A model generated the notes under the pieces. It made no database searches. It was not told the DNA's origin and saw only the letters and a list, made by a program, of their open reading frames with translations. Below are positions 23,301 through 38,300 of a stretch of 64,000 bases of DNA, one piece after another. The translations under genes and the position numbers were made by a program. Location of the stretch: assembly GCA_907165065.1 (NCBI GenBank), contig OU015532.1, positions 45,609,839 through 45,673,838 of the forward strand, given 5' to 3'. The first letter of the stretch is position 1, and every line of letters begins with the position of its first letter. The stretch comes from Caprimulgus europaeus (Eukaryota; Chordata; Aves; Caprimulgiformes; Caprimulgidae).

Positions 23301-26300
23301 GACACTGAAAACACTTTTTGTAGCTTTTCCATATCCAAAAGCTAAAAATTATAATAAACACACATTCATAGTGTGTTTAATGCCTTCAGCCAAGCATGAG
23401 TTACTAGGTTATTTACCTTTTCAGTTTCAATAGGTACTCCAGAGTCATAAATGAGCAATACCTGCTCCTTCCTCGTTTTCCTCTCAAACTAAGAGAGTAC
23501 TATTGAAGGAAAATTTTGGGAGGAGGAGACTGCTTTACAAATGCACATTAGAACAAGATATCTGTCTCTAAATTCTCTCACACTGAGGTAACTATCAGCA
23601 GCTTTACCTGAGAAAACACCAGAAAATGGAGAAAGAGCTTAGACATTGCACACACACACCAAAAAAAACAACTCAGTAAGTCATACTCGGCTCTAGTGCC
23701 AGCAAAACTGTGTTGAAGGAGCCTGTGCCTCAGAGTTTGTTGGTAGGCTTGAGCAGGAAAGAAATCATAGAATAATGGAATGGTTTGGGTTGGAAGGGAC
23801 CTTAAAGCTCATCCAGTCCCAACCCCCCTGCCAGCAGCAGGGACACCTTCTACTAGACCAGGTTGCTCAAAGCCTCATCCAACCTGGCCGAGAACACTCC
23901 CAGGGAGGAGCAGCCACAGCTTCTCTGGCCAACCTGGGCCAGGGTCTCACCACCCTCACACCAAAGAATTTCTCCCTAATATCCAATCTAAACCCACCCT
24001 CTTCCAGTTTACAGCCATTAAATCCTACCAGAAGAGTTCATATTATTGATGTAGAAAAGAGAAACATTCTTCCAGTTCCTTCAGCCTCATTTGGAGGCCT
24101 GTGACCACAGATGAAGAGGGCCACACTGCATGGAGATGAAATAGATTGGAAGAACAGCTGTCTGGTCATGAAATTAAATCTGCAAGTAATACAACTTCAA
24201 CCACACTGGGGAGATAGCAGCAATATGGAAGGGTAAAAGGACTTTTAAGTGTGGTGAAAATTGACCCATTGCTGGACAGTTTGGGGTTGAAGCCAAGGAA
24301 AGGCTTAGAAAGCCCTGTGAGAAGAGAAAACAACAAGGAGACATAAACCAATAAAAGTTACTCCAGCTTAATCCAATTCAAGAACTGAGAGCACACACAA
24401 ACCACGCTGTGTGCTGAAGGTGTACCTGTGCAGAGTGCCATCCTGCACTGCTGCACGCTGGCTTAGCTGCAGGAACATCCCAGGTGTGAGGGCACAGCAC
24501 TGAGCACTCTGAGAAGTTATGCCTTGGCAGCTCCACAGCAAGTTATTGTCTCTTACCAGAATAAAACTAACATCATCTAGTCTGTCCTCAAGAAGGTCTG
24601 TAACAACACAGCAGCTAGAATGCTTTCAGGGCCCACCTTTGCTAGCTTCTTCTCTGCCAACAGTCTCCAAAATAAATAGAATCCTTGAAGATGATAAGGT
24701 TTAAATCTAGGTTTAAATGATGTTCTCCTTAAAAGGTCAGTGACTGCATGAAAAAAGACAACCACCAATTGTCTTTTTTCTTAACACAAACCTCTCTCAG
24801 ACACTGGGACAGGATATTTTACTAAAGATCTGGGACTAGACATCTGGATACTAAACTCCAGGACATCTCTGGGTGATAAGTTCTTGTTTTGCTAAGTATA
24901 CTTAAAGGGGAAAAAAAAAAGTAAAAATCTAGCATGTCAAAAAGGAACCTGAGCCTTGAGTTGGGAACAACTTCTCGATGGTTTTAGCCAGTAACAAAAG
25001 CTGTGCTCTCACGCTTCATAAAATAAGGTGGGCAACTTTGTGCCTTACTCCTCATGGAGCTTTTGGAGTTCAGATGGTTTTGAGAACCACCAGACAGAAC
25101 AGGGGAATGACAAGCACAGACACAGGCTAATTCTGTTTGTAAGAAGATTCCTAACTGAACTTTAAAAAGCTAACAGCACTGTCTTCACAGTACAGGCAAG
25201 ATCTTACACCACCTTTATCAAACTGAGTATTGCTGTGGAGAGCAACAGGTGTAATAGGTAATGAAAAACCTCAGTGTTTGCAACCAAAGCTGGAAATATG
25301 TTTTTGAAACAAAGAGTATGTGAGAAGTGAGTGATATTAGAGCAAAACCCCATAAAGCTGTGAGACTGGCTTCTTAAAAAAAAAACCCAAAATCCCCAAG
25401 CTGGCTTGGTTTGCTTTTATGCCTCATCAAAAATAATTAAAAACATGGAAGGTAAAAAAAATGGGGGGCAAGCAAGACTCATTAGTAACATGGAAACCCA
25501 GTACTACAGCAAATTAAAGCAGTCTTATTTTTAAGATTTTACTTTAATTTACTTTAATTAAAAGGTTTTGGAGGTTTTTGTTTGTTCTTGCTCCTATGTG
25601 TACACTAGTGGTCGATACACTGACTGCAGGGAAGGGACTGCTACTACACTAGAGTTTTGAGTAGATGCCCATTTGAATCTCTGTACAAATACACTCCAAA
25701 AGTGCATTGCAATGGATTAAGTTGTATAAAGATGGATTCTACAGAGTTGCACACAGTTTTATGGAATATTTTATACTTCAAAGTTCAATTACCACTATCA
25801 TCTTGAAAAAAAACAAACAAACAAAACAACCAAAAAACCCACCCATGGTTTTTGTTGCTTCAAAACACATTGTTTCAGAGTTAACTTAAGAAAAATGCTA
25901 ATGGGATCCAAGGAAATCCTGAATGTGTGTCACATATTTATGAATAAGAGAATATGCTGATTCCCTTTGGTTACCAAGACACCAATGTTGCTGTGGTAAC
26001 CACACTTGCACAGAACAAACTACTCACCTGCACAATGATGCCCTTGCTCTTGTATTCTGCATGGAGGCCTCGGGAGAAGTAATCCACAAAAGCCTAGAGA
26101 GAGAAAAAAGAAGGGAAATATGCAGCATGCTAAGCATTAAAATGGAAACTGTAGTTTGTAGTTTTTTGTAAGCATATTTGAATTACTATTTATAGTTCCT
26201 CTTTTCAAAGTATAAAAAACCTGAGGTTTTCAAAGAAACTTTGTGTGTTAGAGCAATGCCATCTGAACAGAAGCCCTATGCTGAGAAAGCATTTTTACAG

Positions 26301-29300
26301 AGGCCAGGCTCAATCTCAACAAATAAAACCCTTTTTAATTTAGGAAGAACTGGATTCATTACATAAAGCCTAGTTAAAAAGGAAAATAAGACTTTGTATC
26401 TTCACATTGTCCACTGCTTATGTCATCTTTAGCCTTTTTTTCTCTTTGAAGTGATTTAAGTAGGTTTTAAAACACAGTGTTTAAATACTTTGTCTTCTGC
26501 CTTTACACTGTTAAGAAATGCCACCCTACAGTGATACTTTTTCCTAGTCCTGAAGTCCACTACCACAGATTCTCTCCCAAACTTCAGGAAGTTTTAGAAA
26601 TGACAAGACTAAAAGTTGCAAGAAAGAAGGGAAAGGGTTTAAAAGGTGGATGTTAGCACCTGCTTTCAAGATGCCCTCACATCTGACACAGCTGCCTCCA
26701 CAACAAGAAAGTATTGTCCCAATAACCCAAGCAGTTCAAACCAGCACAGATTTTCTAAGCCACGGTTCCACTTTTCCCTCCTGCAGTCCAGTGAGACAAA
26801 ATCCCACGTTCTGCTGTGGTTTTGTGTTCTAGTGAAGCAATACAGCCAAGTAGGATGAATGGAGCACCTTCAACTGAAAGAACTAAACTATCTTATCCAT
26901 GCTTGAAGCTAAAATTAATACTAAAGACATTAATTCAAGTCTTTAAGAAGCAGTTGCTGCAGATCAATTTCAAAACAAACAGCAAAGCTCCTGTATTGCA
27001 CCTGCTTTACAGCCTTCCTTTGCTGACCATGTCACCACTGGATTAATAGAAGTCCTAACTCAAACCAGTGCTTTAAGCTTGCAGTGCCCCATGTTTTTCC
27101 TATTCAGGTCATCCTCCTGAACTCAGCTTCTCCAAGAAGCAAAAGAAACACTCCCACACTCCTGGGCTCTTTCTATAGTTGCTTTTCTGAGTGTACACAA
27201 GATCTGAAAGAAAACTAGATTTTGCTGTGTAGCAGATAGCTCCTTTTATTCTTCAGGTTGCATGTACAAGCTAGGAGGAGGCTCATTAAACATTAAAAAA
27301 AAAAGCTTATCTTCTGTCTGCTTGTTCTTTCCTTCTCCTTTTCTTCCAAGTATAAGTTCTTACAGAAATCCAGTATTCAACTAGTCATGCTACTGCAACA
27401 ACAGGGCACCTGCACACACCTGTAAATAGTTCTGTGTGCTCCCTGCACACAGTTGCCAGAGGTGGTAAGTGCACAGAGAATATCAATAATCTATGAAAAA
27501 TAAATAAAAAAAACCTATATTGTGTTAACTGAAGGGCTTTTATCATTCAAATTTCTATTTCTATGTGACAGAGTCCTGAAATCAGTTTCTGCTCCAGACA
27601 TGAAGAGACAGTGTGAAGACACGGTCATCTCTAGAAGTTGCAAAGAGCTTGTAATAAAGAGAATGTTCATTTGACATGAGAAGAAAAAGCAACTTCCAGT
27701 ATCCAAATAAGCTGTGGAGTATTTCTTCTTGAAGAATTTATCTCAAGACAAGGAGGGTTTTCTACCTCCAAATCCTCAAGCCCTTCAGCAGCCTCTAGCT
27801 TAAAACAGTCTTAGGAACGTTAATTAAGCACCCCCTGAATAAATAGATATTAAGGAAACGACTTCTTAGCTATCCAGTTACAAACCCAAATACTAAAGAC
27901 ATGGCAGGGAAAGCAAAAATAAAAGTCATGTTTCACTTCTCATTAGTATTAATGCAGGTAGATGGGTAAGCCTGGCAAAAATAGGAATACAATGCCTTAA
28001 AAAGTGTCTCGTTTCATTGTAAAATAGGGAATTCTCCACGGGAAGGTTAAAGAGTTGGACTGCCTCTGTTCCTGATAATTAGCCAAAGCCATTGACTTAG
28101 ACCTGAAGGATACTATGGCTTTAAACCCCCTCTAGATAGATGAGGAAAAAAAAAACCCCCTAGAAATTGCAGATACAGTCTTTCTATAGCTACATTAGGG
28201 GAGTCACTTTCATGCTTACTAATCTTGCTGTAGTAGAAGACGAGCAGTGCTGAGAACAGGGAGATTTCTTAACCTGTAATGGAGTTTCTTACAGGGAGGG
28301 GAGGAAATATTTGAGATTCTTATTGGAAAAAAAAAAGACTAACCAAAGCAGTGTAAGGCATATTATCACTACAATCAGAAACTCAATCCATTCTGTAAAG
28401 CTGAAGGCACTGCCACAACCAAAGTGACCTTTCATATTAAAACAGAGAACTGTGCTCTCAGGAAACAGCTACTTGAAGAGCAAATTTTATCAGCTAAAAC
28501 TAATTCAGGTTTTCATGATTTCTAAACTTAAATATCCCTTCCTTTACTATGAATAAAATATATCAGTTCCTTTCTGGAAATATGAAGACATTACTGAGAG
28601 GCTAGAGGAAACACAGGTCTGTTCTGACATGAACGACACTACTGAAGGTTTCTTCATCCTGTCAAGGTTCTGCTTAGACTCTGAAATCTTTGAAATATTT
28701 AAGGTAATTACTAGGTGTGCTTGAAAGAAAAACTGTAGTGCCACACTGCTTTAATACCAGTGTAAATGTCTCTTGCACTTAGTTTTATCACACACATTTC
28801 AGTTCCATATCGTGGACCCATCTTCTGTCTTTATGGTGTTAACTGGAGACTTTTTAGGTGAACATTTTAGAAGCCCCTAAAAGCATCTCCAGAAAAAAAA
28901 AATAACACCAGCTGCAGAAAGACAAAACTGTCCCAGCAACACAAATTGAAACCAGAGCAGAGAAATTTAACATGAAATGTAGATTTAGAGTAGTAACTTA
29001 AGAACTGGTAAAATCATCCAGCCTGTTGTGGGAGAAAACAGGAAATTTCAGTAAAGGGAGTGTTTGTCTAAGTGTGGAGCTTCCTGATGAACTAAAAATG
29101 ACCATATGAGAAGCAGAAACAAGGAGAAGTAACAAAAGAGAGACAGAAAACATTATTGGGTATTTAGGAATAAAATCCAAGGTAGGAAAAGACTAGCAAA
29201 GGCCAGTAAGGGTAGTGGTGAAGGATCCTAGATGTTTCAAGAGGAATTTCAGAGAGATGGGGGTCTGTTGATGGGCGAGGGAGACAACCTAGAGATAAAG

Positions 29301-32300
29301 GATAGAAGAAGGTGAAGGCCAACACTTCTCTTGCCTTTGCACAGCCAAAGCCTGCTCACACACCTCTGCATGCACCAGCTTTGGTTAACGAAAGCGACAG
29401 GCAGAGGCAGCAACAATTTTGGGACTGCTCAGAGAAGCTCAATGTATTCAAATCCATGAAGCCACCATGGATTCATTTAAGAGAGCTGAAAGAACTGGTC
29501 CATATGTATGCAAGTCTGCTACCTACCATATCTGATAAGCTATGGAAACTGGGGGAGGGCTTTGACAACTGGAAGAGGATTAATTTATCCCCTCCTTGAA
29601 AAGGTAGGAATGATCCCATCAGCTTTAACTCAGCTTGTGGAAAGATCATGAAGTCCTCCTCTTGGCATTTATTTCCAAGCACATAAAGGACAAGAAGATA
29701 GATCATCAACAGTCAACACAGATTTACCAACAGCAAATCATGTTTGAGTAATTACATTGCTTTCTACAAGAGAGTGGACTAGCTTTGTAGATGAGGGAAC
29801 CAGATTTTTAATAGATATAAAATATATATATGTATGTGTGGTATATATAGATAGATTTTCACTTCAGTAAAGCTTTTGACACCATCTTCTGCAGCACTCT
29901 CACTTGGAAGTCGAGCAGAGATGTGCTGAAAGGACAAACTGCTGGCCAGGCTGAAAATTGGCTGGACCACCAGGTGCAAAGGGCCATGATCAATAGCTTG
30001 ACATCTGGCTGATAACAGGCATAGAAACCTACAGATAAGAGAGAGGCCCATATTGTTCAGTATCTCCTATCAGTGACCTCGAGGATGACACAGAGCACCC
30101 CCTCAGCAAATCTGCTGATGCCAACCTTAGATGGAGCAGCTGACACAACAGAGCTCCAGTCCAGAGACACCCTGATAAAACTTGATTATTGTTAATGATC
30201 ATGAGAGTCCTTGACTGGCACAGAGCAAAGTGCCAAGCCCTGCATGCAGAGTGGGACAATGCCATGCCTTAATTTTGGTTGAGTTTGCTGCAAAGAACCT
30301 GGAATTTATGGTGGCTGCCAGGGAGAAGATAAGCCAATAATCCACTCTCTGCAAGAACATCAAATGACACACTGAGCTACATTAGCAGGATGTATGGTCA
30401 GCAGATCAAGGCAAGTTGACTGTTGGCAATGGTGAGGCCCTGGAGCTCTATCCTTTCTCTTACCTGAAATGCTAAATTTAAAGCAACTAATAAAAAATGA
30501 AGATAAAAGTTTGCTTCTAGCAAGCACCAGAAGAGTCTTACTTAAATAAATATATATACACACACATATATATTGAAGATACACATCTTCAGCAAGATCA
30601 GGGGAAAAAAGTTTCAAAGTCAAATTGAGAAAGTGTGTTCAATTTCTCAACTCCACCCTGAGCTTGCTTCATACACGAGCATTCTTCTCCATGTAAATGA
30701 TGAAATATAGAAAATAGTTGTTTCCATGCCAGGAAACCCTTGCACTCATCTTTCTCTCCACCTTCCAGCTTCAACTACTGGAAAAATTGAAGTTAGAAAC
30801 TCAGTACCTTTAGTTCATGAAAGCACCACTAGATGGACACCGAAACATTCATTCCTGTAGCCTTGGCTTATGTTTTGAGTCTTGATTTCATTGTGGAGAA
30901 GAACACTTACCTTGGTTGCAGAGTAAAGAGTCAGCAGTGGAGTTGGATACATCCCAGCAGCTGAGGAGATATTCAGGATTACCCCTTTTGATCTGAAAGG
31001 CAGTGAAGATCTATTATCATAAAATAAAGGAAACATCCTTCATGTTTCAGAAAATTACTGCAAGCCTAAAGAAAACCTTTAGGATGCAACTGAGATTAAA
31101 ATCTGTTTAAAAACACCAACCAAATCCTAAACTGAAATTTACTAACATGACTTTAAGCATAATATAAGTATTCAGGCAGCTGGTGTGACTCAGGAACAAC
31201 TCCAAGGTCAATAGTTCCACACATGTACACACACTGGGCTAAACTATGCCCAACTGATTGAGCACAGCTGGCACAAGTCCTAAAAACAACTTCTAAATCT
31301 CAGGCTAAGGTGGCAGAAATGGCAACACAAGTTTGTTATCTATTACACTTGGATAATCCCTTTCCTCTCCTAAAACGTTATTTCATGATGGATCTTCAAG
31401 ATGGGAAGTATCTGATTCTACTGCTCAAGTACAGAAATGTTGATATATAGTATGGAAGATATTCAGTGAAGGAATACAGAAAATAAGAATTATTTTCCAG
31501 CTGTCTTACAGTAACACTGAAAATATTCCACAATAATATTTAGGTAAGGGCACCAGTCTGAAATTGGCTTCCACCTGCTCTGCCAAGCACTTCTAAAGCA
31601 CGTGCAGGTAGGACAGAAAAGCAAGACTCCTGGACTTCCCAACCCCCTGACTGACTTTGAGCATGGCTATTTCTGTTTCACCTACAAAACCAGACACATT
31701 ATTTAATGCTAGGTGAAAAGAAGAATTAAGTTTTAAAAGCTTCAGGCAAATTAGGGTAAGTTTGCTGTTAGAGGGTGCTAGCAGGTGGTCCAACACAGTG
31801 AAAGATGCATCTCTGCTTCTTCTTACCCTGTAGTAAATTCAAACCAGTTTAAATCCAAGCCAGTTTACCTGAAGGTACCACTGAGTAAGCTGTGCTTAGT
31901 GCAGAGGGAGAACACTCACACAGGTAGGCATCACACAGCTCAACTCCTGCAGATTCACATACCACTTTCTCATCCTATTTCTTCATCCACATATACCCTA
32001 TGCTGCTGCTGCTGCCAGGATTTAAGCAGCCATCTCAAAAACAAAGAGTGACCCTTTAAAATTAAACCAAAATAACTCTCTGAAAATCATGACAATAGAT
32101 TCAAATCCACACCGTTTCTGCCACAATACAAGCGTGAATTAAACCTGTGATGGATTCACCTCCAGAAATGTGACAGAAAAGAATCATTTCAGCCATTCAG
32201 GATTTCAAACACCTTTGCCAAAGTTGGTTGCATTTGTCAGGAGTTCTCTGCAAGGCTTGGTTGGTGAAATAAAGTAGTAATGTGGATTAAAATATGTAGG

Positions 32301-35300
32301 GTGGAAAAAATCAGACCACAAATTAATCATGAATTTTCACGACAGCAACAGGTTAACAGTGGCTACCAGAAGTTTTTCCACATCAAGACAGGTGGTGCTT
32401 GTGATATTTATTCATGAGCTCAGATGGGGATTAGCAGTGAAATGAGTATTCATGCAGTTTTAAAGAGATTACCAGATTGGAGAACACTACAAGGAACTTT
32501 TTGAAGAGCTCAGACTGCTATGTGAACAGACTACAAGATGGCAGATGAAAAATCAATATTAACAAAACCAACAATGTACCCTAAAGAAAATAATGTGAAT
32601 TAAATCACAAACCTTGCAGGACTCTTAAATCAACTATCTGCTCCCTGGAAAACCTGAACAAAGTCCACAAGGAGTTCTCTTTTGTGCAGAAGTCACCAAA
32701 ACCAGCCAAAGAACAGGATGGTGGGAATGGCAGGGACAGATCCACCACTGAAATCTTGTACTACAGTCTGTGGAACACTTTTATCCCTCCAAATATAGGA
32801 CAGAAATATCAAGAACCTGATGATTTAAGAAAGGGGAAAGGGATTAAAAAAAAAAAACAAGCTGATACATTGATGAGGTGAAAAGATTGGTTCTATTTAG
32901 CTATTTAAGAGACCATTAAGAGCAGCCATGATAATAGTATAGAGACTAATGAATGGCAAAGATCAAGATCGTGATTTACCCTCTCAAACACAAAAGAAAG
33001 ATGACATTTATCTAAATGAAAGACCTAAAATTTAGATCTGATAAAAAGAAAGTGCTCTTCCCATATTCAGACTACTGAATACTTGCCACAAAACTTCATT
33101 GAGGACAAAAGCTTCCTAGGATTCAAAAAAGAGGAATTATTTCTATGGATAATCACGAGCCAGAAAACAAAGGGAAGCTTTAGAAGAAAGGTTGGCATTC
33201 AGGCTGTGAAACAGCATCTGGCCAGACTGCAACTTTCCAGCAGTAGTGACCATCATCTAGGTACAGTGAATTAATGGTGTGACTCAGTGAAGAAAACCCT
33301 CTTGGAAACACAACAAATTAATAGCAGCTCCTTGCAGAAGCTCCATGTATTGGTCTCTTTGAAGCAGTCAGTGCCACTGTGGGGTTTGTGGTTTCTATTT
33401 TATATTTTTTTCCCTTTATAAAGAAAACAATCCTAGCCTGAAAAGCTCATAACTTAAAACCTCCAGATAAAAGGAAATGGAGAAGCTTGCATGGAGGGGG
33501 AAACACTTCCAATTACTCCAACTCCAATTTTGCTTCTTAGAGGAATTGCAGAAGAAGTGTTGTTAAGGGAGGGATCTGAAGAACTACACGAGCATCAGTG
33601 CAGCAAAAAGAAGTTTTGGCTCTATCTAACTCAACTGTGCACTTAAGAAAATGTTTTTAAAAGTTAGTCAAGATGAAGAGAGCCAGGCCCACACCCTCAC
33701 ACCTCCCCATCATTCTACCTTAAGCGGTCCAGCACCGAGGATGCTATATTTAGCCATCTCCCTGTTGCTGTGGCAACCAGTGCCTGCTCCAGCTGCACAC
33801 CAAGTGGAAAGAGCAAGCTTCCTCTGTAATGTAATTATGCACTTGCTACTTCCCTGGCAATAAATACCAGAGTTTGATATTTGTCTAGAAACACTCAACT
33901 GATTTGTGGTGGTAGTGGTGGTGGTGGGGTTTTTTTTTGGTTGTTGTTGTTGTTGTTTCCCAAGCCTTGATTTTCAGTTCTAGGAGTCTTCCCCTGTATG
34001 ACAGTAGCCTGAATATTTCCAGAGGAACTGCTCATTTAAGTGTAATAAGAAGCTGCAGATTATAAATTGTTATTTTAAGTGTTCAGAGCACAGAAGAGGA
34101 GCCACAGCACAGAATCTAAATGCCATTACCAGAAGTGGCATTCATCTAATGCCGCTATGTTTATTACAAGTAAAAAGTCACAGACACACCAAGATGCGGT
34201 TGTGTTTTCTCCTTACAGCCCTGGATGTGAAGCACATGTCAAGTCTGCTCTGTTTCTCTCTTTGCCTTAGAATCCCAGACTGGTTTGGGTTGGAAGGGAC
34301 CTTAAAGCTCATCCAGTTCCAACCCCCCTGCCAGCAGCAGGGACACCTTCCACTAGACCAGGTTGCTCAAAGCCTCATCCAACCTGGCCGAGAACACTTC
34401 CAGGGAGGAGCAGCCACAGCTTCTCTGGCCAACCTGGGACAGGGTCTCACCACCCTCACAGCAAAGAATTTCTTTCTAATATCTAATCTAAAGCTCCCCT
34501 CTTCCAGTTTAAAGCCATTTCCCTTGTTCTGTCATTAACTGCCCTTGTCCAGAGTCCCTCCTCAGCCTTCCTGGAGCCCCTTCAGGTACTGGGAGGCCAC
34601 TGGAAGGTCTCTCTGGAGCCTTCTGTTCTCCAGGCTGAACAGCCCCAACTCTCTCAGCCTGTCCTCACAGCAGAGCTGCTCCAGCCCTCGCATTACCCTT
34701 GTGGCTTCCTCTGGACTTCTTCTAACTGATCCATGTGTCTTTCTTGTGTTCGGGACTCCAGAACTGGACACAGCACTCCAGGTGGGGCCTTACAAGAGCG
34801 GAGCAGAGGGGCAGAATCCCCTCCCTGGCCCTGCTGCCCACGCTGCTCTGGGTGCAGCCCAGGACACGGTTCTTGGCTCTGTGCTGCCAGCGCTCGGTGC
34901 CGCCTCATGTGGAGCTTCTCGTCCCCCAGCACCCCAAGTCCTTCTCTTTGGAGCTGGCCTCAAGCCACTCACTGCCCAGCCTGTACTTGTGCTTAGGTTT
35001 GCCCCAACCCAGGTGCAGGACCTTGTACTTGGCCTTGTTGAGCTCCATGAGGTTGGCACAGACCCACCTCTCCAGCCTGCCCAGGTCCCTCTGGATGCCA
35101 TCCCGTCCCTCCAGCGTGCCAACCAAACCACACTGCTTGGTGTCATCGGCAAAGCTGCTGAGGGTGCACTCAATGTCTTGCAACATATTGCCATAAAACC
35201 AACACTCAAATACACAAAAGTACATACTACAGCTGTGCTACAGCATACATCACATCTGGCTACTCAAAAGGCTCTCCTCCTTGAACAAGGAGGGAGTAAC

Positions 35301-38300
35301 GGTGGGATTCCTACTCTAGTTTTACTCTTAGAGCCTAGAGCCCACTTGGTCCCACGTGAGAAATTTATGGTTGGCCCAAAGAACAGCCAAGTACAGTTGA
35401 TATTCCTTCATGCTCTTGGATTTGCTGGACAGCCATGTGCTCCTGTGGTTACAGACTCTTAGTGGTGTCCATGGTCTGTGAGCTATGACTATGCAGGAGT
35501 TGGCAGCTGCAGACGTTGCTTTTGTGCACTGACTTCACAAAACCAAACAGAAAACTGAAGCTTTTTCACATATTTTTCCCTGGGACAGAAACCAAGGCCT
35601 GCATTCAAATGGAGCAGACATTCAAAGTGGCTGCTCACACACCTGAAAAAGTGCAAGATGTGTGCTTTAAAAAAAAAAACAAAACACTATTGACCTTTTC
35701 TTTCCAAGCTTCTTCTTGAACATTTATCCTTGAAATTCCTGAAGTAATCATGTAGTTAGGAAAAGTGAGAAGAAACATGACATGGTGTGCTCAAGGGCAG
35801 TCAGAACCAGAAGTAAGCAGGATCCTGGTTTGCTGCCTTTCATTCAAATTTTCTTACCCAGGTTAATATGCAACAGAAAAATATACCCAGGGTATTCTAA
35901 AAGTAGAGTGGACATCAATCTGTCCTAAGAAGCTGAAGAGATCAACTCTACCAAATGGATAATTAGGACTTTTCTTTAGACAAAGAAGAAATGGAGGCAA
36001 GAAATTGTTAGAGCTTCAAAGTTCCAAAAATTAATAAGAAAAAACATTAAATCCTTCAAAATAAGAATGGCTTTGGCCACGTTGGCCTCTTCAGAGAGCG
36101 GTGGCTTCACAAAGGCAGGTCCCTTTATCTATTGATAATAGCACACAGGCAAGGAGTAACTTTTGACTTACCAACCCTGAGTAGCTACCACCACTGTACT
36201 ATAATCCTCACCCTCTACTTCAGCTTTATTGGGAGATATTACACCCCTGCCCCAGAGCTCTATCTTGAGCCTTCTTTTCTAATTCAAGTTTCTCTACATG
36301 AAATAAACTCCTCCTTATCTCCTGATCAACTAAAATCTAAGCTCACCATCACCCTGATGTGCTAGACATCCCACACTGGCCACTAGCTCTGACACTGTGT
36401 ACCCACAAAGAAACTTTGGTTTAGATGTGAAACATTTACTCTGCATTTGTGCAACACTTGAGTAATTGTATCTTGATCTGCAATGAAGACTCCCAGATAG
36501 TGGGATGAACCAAGAAGACTCCCAGATAGTGGGATGAACCAAGAAGACTCCCAGATAGTGGGATGAACCAAGAAGACTCCCAGATAGTGGGATGAACCAA
36601 GATATATCATTTTTTTTCTTCATCTTTGTTGGATTTGGAGGTTTGCCCCCTATATATGTGCTCCTCCTACAGTACTTGTTTGGTGGCCATACCGTGGTGA
36701 CCATCCTGCATGGTTCTACACAGCTTTCCTCAGTATTGTGAGCATAGCCCCAACAAGCCAAGGTTAGCACCACAACAAGGACAAGAAACAGCCTGGGACA
36801 GTCAACATCAGCTAGAAGACAGCCTGGAGGGACTACATGGAAGCTCTGCACCTTTCAGTTTCACCTGGGAGCTAGCTAGGAAGTCAGCACACGTCTCCTG
36901 CGGCGACAGCGGTGTGCTTGAACTCTGGTTTTAAAAAGCTGGTCTCCAATTCTACTTTTCCAAATGATCACAGACTTTCCTCAATATACCTCCTACTGTA
37001 TAATGAGAACATATTCTTTGCATCCATTTTCCTCACAATGACTTAGAGAAATAGCCTTAAGAAGGTTATTCCCAGGAACTGTAACCACCCCCTCAGAATA
37101 GCAGGTTGTTGAGTTAGTGCTGATGAGTCAGACGGGCTTTTTAATTCTCTTCTAAAAGGAATCACCACAACAGTGGAGAAAGGAGAGGGAAAATAAAAAA
37201 GGGAATGGAGTGGAAAAGGCTTCCACCGTCTGATGATTCATGCACCATCGGCGTGACTCACCCAGCATTACTCTGCCATTAAAACGTGGAGACTGGGCTG
37301 ATTAGTCACAGTAATGAATTTTTCAAGAAAGGATTCTCCCCTATAAATAATGATGACTTTGTCTGGATAGTGTTAGTGTGACTCACCTTGCCAGCATGCT
37401 GGGCAGCACCAATCGTGTCATCTGCAAGAAAAAAAATAACAAAACCCAAAAAGAAAACATTGGTGATGGCTGAGAATGCAGACACCAGACAGGCAGAGAG
37501 CGAGGGAAACCTCCCTTCCTCCCACAGCAGCTCCCACCCCCTCCACCCCGACCAAGGCTCAAGGCAAGCACAGACCATACTTTGCGTAGGCAGTTTATTT
37601 TTATTCTACCTGGATAACTTGGCTCTGTCAAGTAGTGTGTGTGCACTAAATCTGGTGAACTCATCCAGCTAACAGCATAAGTACAATAAGAGTAAATAAA
37701 ATAAATTATAATAAAATAAAATAAAATATAAATAAAATAAAATATAAATAAAATAAAATATAAATAAAATAAAATATAAATAAAATATAAACAAAATAAA
37801 ACAAAAAAAAAAAAAATAAATAAAACAAAAAATAAACAAAATAAAACAAAATAAAATAAAATAAAAAAAAATAAAATAAAATAAAATAAAATAAAATAAA
37901 ATAAAATAAAATAAAATAAAATAAAATAAAATAAAATAAAATAAAATAAAATAAAATAAAATATAAAGTCTTCAGTGCTCTGCAGCACCTGTGGCCTCTG
38001 AAGAACATTTAATTAAAACACCGGAGTGCTATGGTACACGTATGATTTTTTTCTCCCCACAAAAAAGCATCTGTCTTCCTCCAGACTGACTAAATTTACC
38101 ACCTATGCCAAAGCTCAAACAATATCCAAACAATATCCAAACAATATCCAAACAATATCCAAACAATATCCAAACAATATCCAAGGCATTTGAGCTGATT
38201 TGAAGTTAAAATAAATCGTGGAGCAGCAAGAACACTGGACACAACTAGTGACAATAAGTTTCCTACATTATGTTCCCTACAGCAAACATTTAAGATGCCA

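Noticed and set aside
32490-33270. Possible second ancient retroelement relic
   Set aside because: A few translatable blocks exist but I could not match their order to a known element, so no call was made.
34545-35462. 305-codon open frame on the plus strand
   Set aside because: It is the antisense reading of the CR1 element at 34269-35190. GC-rich CR1 sequence often leaves the opposite strand open.
36485-36600. Regular 29-bp repeats that resemble CRISPR repeat length
   Set aside because: The four copies are contiguous with no spacers and lie in an intron of a vertebrate gene. This is a minisatellite.
37383-38008. Long hydrophobic [11 protein letters not shown] open frames on the minus strand
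   Set aside because: Artefact of translating the AAAAT pentanucleotide repeat. Not a membrane protein.
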